NCBI GenBank assembly: GCA_030632765.1
Contig: DAOVUC010000081.1
Span: 1 to 7,318 of the forward strand
DNA: 7,318 nucleotides
Direction: 5' to 3'
Source of the DNA: Candidatus Dadabacteria bacterium
Lineage (GTDB): Bacteria; Desulfobacterota_D; UBA1144; Nemesobacterales; UBA2774
The notes under the pieces were generated by a model that saw only the letters and a list, made by a program, of their open reading frames with translations, had not been told where the DNA came from and did no database searches. The translations under genes and the position numbers were made by a program. Below, in pieces: positions 5,040 through 7,318 of this stretch (position 1 is its first letter; every line of letters starts with the position of its first letter).

Positions 5040-5879
5040 TTACTGAGTGTTTTTATAGCCCGAGAGTTGAGACAGCTCTTGTAAAGACTTGGCGCCCTCA
5101 TAGAATCTACCGCCAATCTCCCAAGTCGGATAATGCACGATACCTCGTGAAAGGCACAGAGTAGGCTTTGCGTCTTTATCTTGAGGGTCGCACTCTACAT
5201 AAACCATATATCTTGCGGCATCACCGAATAACGCTTTCTGAGCATTGCAATGCGGACATTTATAAGAGCCGTACATTACTGCTCCTTTTGTTCTTAAGTG
5301 CTTGGCCAGCCCTAACTGGAAACTAGTAGCAGTGCCGGTCCCGTTCGCAAAATCCAGAGGGTCGGATTGAAAAGCACTAGATCCGATTATCACAACAGCA
5401 AGTACGCATATTGTAAGAACTGCTGTTTTTAATGAAGATAATTTTGGACACAGCTCGGATTTTCTATATGCGAGCATTATAAAAATAACCGTCATAATGA
5501 GGGCTGAAACAACACAATAAGGACATATAGCTTTTATTACAAAAATCTCTAGATAAGTAATATAAGCTGAGAAAAGAAAACCGGCCAATGATATTGTATA
5601 GAGCAGAACCCATCTAGTGCTCCTAGCCAAAGATACGTAGTTAAACCAAATAATAAGCGCATAACCTACAGCACCTAAGAGAGCAACGGGAATCCCAAGT
5701 ATAGCTGAGTAACTACTTTGCCTGACCACATCACAGTCAGACCCCTGTGAGCAAAATGCGCTCTGCCCCTCTGTATAATGAAGATAAGTCAGATATACAG
5801 ATATGAGGAACCCGATTACAGAAAGAATCAGGATTGCCGCCTTAAAATACTTGCTTTTAGTCTTGTCTCTAGGGCTCAT
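5040..5879 (-). CDS. VKOR family disulfide-forming enzyme with thioredoxin-like domain
   Basis: 279 residues from the ATG at 5879; an in-frame TTG at 5897 would add six. It is an inner-membrane protein that makes disulfides: a vitamin K epoxide reductase (VKOR) domain passes electrons to quinone, and a fused thioredoxin-like domain on the periplasmic side takes them from folding proteins, replacing the DsbA/DsbB pair. Visible are a first helix (about 14-35), the loop cysteines Cys43 and Cys49 in CSQGSDCDVV with the family Ser (SSYS, 55-58) and GIPVALLG, further helices, the active-site CPYC (119-122) and a last helix around 151-167. The thioredoxin-like part follows: CPHC (208-211), Cys230 and Cys242 as a probable extra disulfide, and the cis-Pro turn in YPTW (250-253). 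All redox residues of the family are present, and the length fits the cyanobacterial-type fusion of about 280 residues. An extended -10 (5914-5906) favours the ATG start. No SD is evident. Confidence 0.92.
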   Translation of the reverse strand: MSPRDKTKSKYFKAAILILSVIGFLISVYLTYLHYTEGQSAFCSQGSDCDVVRQSSYSAILGIPVALLGAVGYALIIWFNYVSLARSTRWVLLYTISLAGFLFSAYITYLEIFVIKAICPYCVVSALIMTVIFIMLAYRKSELCPKLSSLKTAVLTICVLAVVIIGSSAFQSDPLDFANGTGTATSFQLGLAKHLRTKGAVMYGSYKCPHCNAQKALFGDAARYMVYVECDPQDKDAKPTLCLSRGIVHYPTWEIGGRFYEGAKSLQELSQLSGYKNTQ

Positions 5880-5905
5880 ATCGTTTAGGAACTTCAATTT
5901 ACATG

Positions 5906-5914
5906 ATTATAACA
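5906..5914 (-). promoter_or_regulatory. Extended -10 promoter candidate for the VKOR gene
   Basis: TGTTATAAT on the minus strand (TGn plus a perfect TATAAT). Transcription would begin near 5899, which leaves a leader of about 20 nt to the ATG at 5879 but almost none to the TTG at 5897. No good -35 is seen, as is usual for extended -10 promoters. It lies in the 83-bp gap after the FadJ-like gene. Confidence 0.45.
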
Positions 5915-5962
5915 GCTTGGTAAATAAGAATATTGTCTCTTTTTCATTTAGCAATAGATTAA

Positions 5963-7318
5963 TTAGTTTTCATAAAATTTATTCCCCGCAACCGATGTGT
6001 TTTTCAGAAGTATAGGGGAGATAAAACGTGCACCGTACTTCACGCTTAAGTTATGAAGTTTCTTTAGAATTTCGCCAGCCCCTATAGAATCCACATAATT
6101 AAAAGGACCTCCCAGCACTGCAGGAAATCCCAAACCTAATAAGGCTGCGATATCTCCATCCTGAGCACTCGTGATAACTCCTTCTTCAAGACAAAGCAGC
6201 GCCTCATTGACCATAGCCAACAAAAGCCGTTCTTGTATGTCTTTGTGACTAATATTCTCGGATTTCTCAGAATGTACAGGGAAAAATTTATAGACTGATT
6301 TATCAAATTTCCCTTGCCCCTTATGATATCTGTAAAAACCTTGATCGGTTTTTACACCTTTTCTCCCATTATTAACCAATAGTCCAAGAGAAGGATGAGG
6401 TTTTATTTTATCTCCGTTCACCTGATAGATGATATTCGATGCCTTTTGCACTATATCAATTCCAATTTTATCAATAACTTTAAAAGGCCCCTCATCAAAT
6501 CCTATAGAGATCATTGCCTCTTCTATATCCTCTATGGTAACGCCTTCACTCACCAGGTTAAGACTCTCATTAAAATAGGCTAGCTGAACCCTCGTTGTGT
6601 AGGAACCAGTACCGCCGTTTACCACAATTGGAATTTTCCCCAGATGTTTTGAAAACTCTATAACTTCTGCCAGCGCCTCTTTTGATGTAGTTTCTGTAAC
6701 GGATATTTCTATAATTTCCGAACTATAACCAGGATCGAAAACACGAAACCCTAAAACTCTATCAGGCCTTATCGAATTAGACGCAATACCGGCAATAGGA
6801 TAAACAAAGGAGTTTGAAAGGTATATGGAATCCTCAAGCGTAAGCGGCTCAACCTCTTTTAAAACTTCGAGCTTTAATTTTAGATCATCTTCCACACATT
6901 CAAAAACCAGCTCGGATCTTTTAAATCCGGAGTAATCAGAAGTAGCGCTTACTAAATCAAATTTATGTTCAAACTCTAAATCATTGATTTCCTGACTTTC
7001 GTATTTTTCCCTAAAGAAATCATAGCATTCTTTAAGACTTGCCCCCACTTCTATCTCATCCTCTCCCTTTATCCTGACCCTAACTCCATTATCCGCTGCT
7101 AGAGAAGTTATCTCTATTCCCAAAGGTGAAGTACCAATGACTCCGATCTTTTCTATCTTCCTTGCTGATTTTATCCCTGTTCTTGAAAAACCACTCTCAT
7201 CTTTAACCTTTTCTAAAGCCATTTGAGTTCTAATTAAGCTTCTGGATGTAGTGCTTACGACAAGCTCCCCGAAGTAAACAGATTCAACATGAAGCCCCCT
7301 ATTAAAACTAGACATCCC
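5963..7318 (-). CDS. FadJ/FadB-like multifunctional protein, partial, degenerate dehydrogenase half
   Basis: The frame is open to the right edge. The ATG at 7315 is probably internal, because the first 30 residues after it (VYFGELVVS...SLI) are the linker that follows the enoyl-CoA hydratase domain in FadJ (AFGELAM...SL). The hydratase half should therefore lie beyond 7318. Numbering from that Met: NAD-binding Rossmann domain about 54-235, first 3-hydroxyacyl-CoA dehydrogenase C-domain about 237-332, second about 360-440, with DGDIAALLGLGFP and GGPFNYVDSIGAGE typical of FadJ. This family oxidises 3-hydroxyacyl-CoA in fatty acid beta-oxidation. Here key residues differ. GxGxxG is GTSPLG (61-66). 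The SNTSS site is SNSFV (167-171). The catalytic His of HFF.P is Arg191 (FRVFDP). The catalytic Asn before Arg is Thr241 (TTR). Glu203 remains. The frame is intact, so this is either a pseudo-dehydrogenase that keeps hydratase activity or an early pseudogene. It lies 83 bp upstream of the VKOR gene. Confidence 0.85.
   Translation of the reverse strand, partial: GMSSFNRGLHVESVYFGELVVSTTSRSLIRTQMALEKVKDESGFSRTGIKSARKIEKIGVIGTSPLGIEITSLAADNGVRVRIKGEDEIEVGASLKECYDFFREKYESQEINDLEFEHKFDLVSATSDYSGFKRSELVFECVEDDLKLKLEVLKEVEPLTLEDSIYLSNSFVYPIAGIASNSIRPDRVLGFRVFDPGYSSEIIEISVTETTSKEALAEVIEFSKHLGKIPIVVNGGTGSYTTRVQLAYFNESLNLVSEGVTIEDIEEAMISIGFDEGPFKVIDKIGIDIVQKASNIIYQVNGDKIKPHPSLGLLVNNGRKGVKTDQGFYRYHKGQGKFDKSVYKFFPVHSEKSENISHKDIQERLLLAMVNEALLCLEEGVITSAQDGDIAALLGLGFPAVLGGPFNYVDSIGAGEILKKLHNLSVKYGARFISPILLKNTSVAGNKFYEN

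Noticed and set aside
4988..5116. Upstream extension of the small ORF into the VKOR gene
   Set aside because: It would overlap the conserved VKOR C-terminus in another frame; only the part from the ATG at 4987 is outside that gene.
5803..6015. Plus-strand ORF of 70 residues
   Set aside because: It crosses the VKOR and FadJ-like gene ends in antisense and has no SD or recognisable domain.
6395..6583. Plus-strand ORF of 62 residues
   Set aside because: Antisense shadow inside the FadJ-like gene.

Overview
The window comes from an AT-rich bacterial chromosome, probably Gram-negative. The evidence is a lipoprotein, a YqjD/YqjE-type pair of inner-membrane proteins, a membrane VKOR disulfide-forming enzyme with a thioredoxin-like domain, and a FadJ-type beta-oxidation protein. 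No marker places it more precisely; a deltaproteobacterial or candidate-phylum genome would fit, but that is a guess. Six genes are on the minus strand and one (3058-3753) is on the plus strand.

Layout. 1-1980 (minus) is an ABC-F ATPase of the YheS type, cut by the left edge just before its C-terminus. A small lipoprotein gene (2022-2378, minus) lies 41 bp upstream of it and is probably co-transcribed. 2379-3057 is a non-coding stretch of about 680 bp that holds two copies of a 53-bp direct repeat and a series of palindromes. 3058-3753 (plus) is a peptidase C26 / PuuD-like class I glutamine amidotransferase fold hydrolase. It converges, with only 16 bp between stop codons, on a two-gene unit (minus, 4534 to 3770) made of a DUF883/YqjD-like protein and a YqjE/DUF1469-like membrane protein. 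4571-4879 is mostly non-coding but contains a 33-codon ORF that looks like the severed N-terminus of a GHKL (HSP90/MORC-like) ATPase. A possible 35-residue small ORF (4880-4987) follows the VKOR-thioredoxin gene (5040-5879). The right end (5963-7318) is the C-terminal two thirds of a FadJ/FadB-like multifunctional protein; its hydratase half lies beyond the window.

Main points of interest. The dehydrogenase half of the FadJ-like protein keeps the overall fold signature but has lost the catalytic His, the catalytic Asn, the active-site Ser region and the second Rossmann glycine, so it looks like a pseudo-dehydrogenase. The 53-bp repeats bracket a nest of hairpins that resembles a mobile or multicopy intergenic element. 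The truncated GHKL ATPase start marks a probable old deletion or rearrangement. The YqjE-like gene carries a dnaX-like A AAA AAG slippery site followed by a short hairpin, exactly between its membrane domain and its tail. The genes do not form one pathway; the window looks like ordinary housekeeping and envelope genes with two rearranged intergenic regions.
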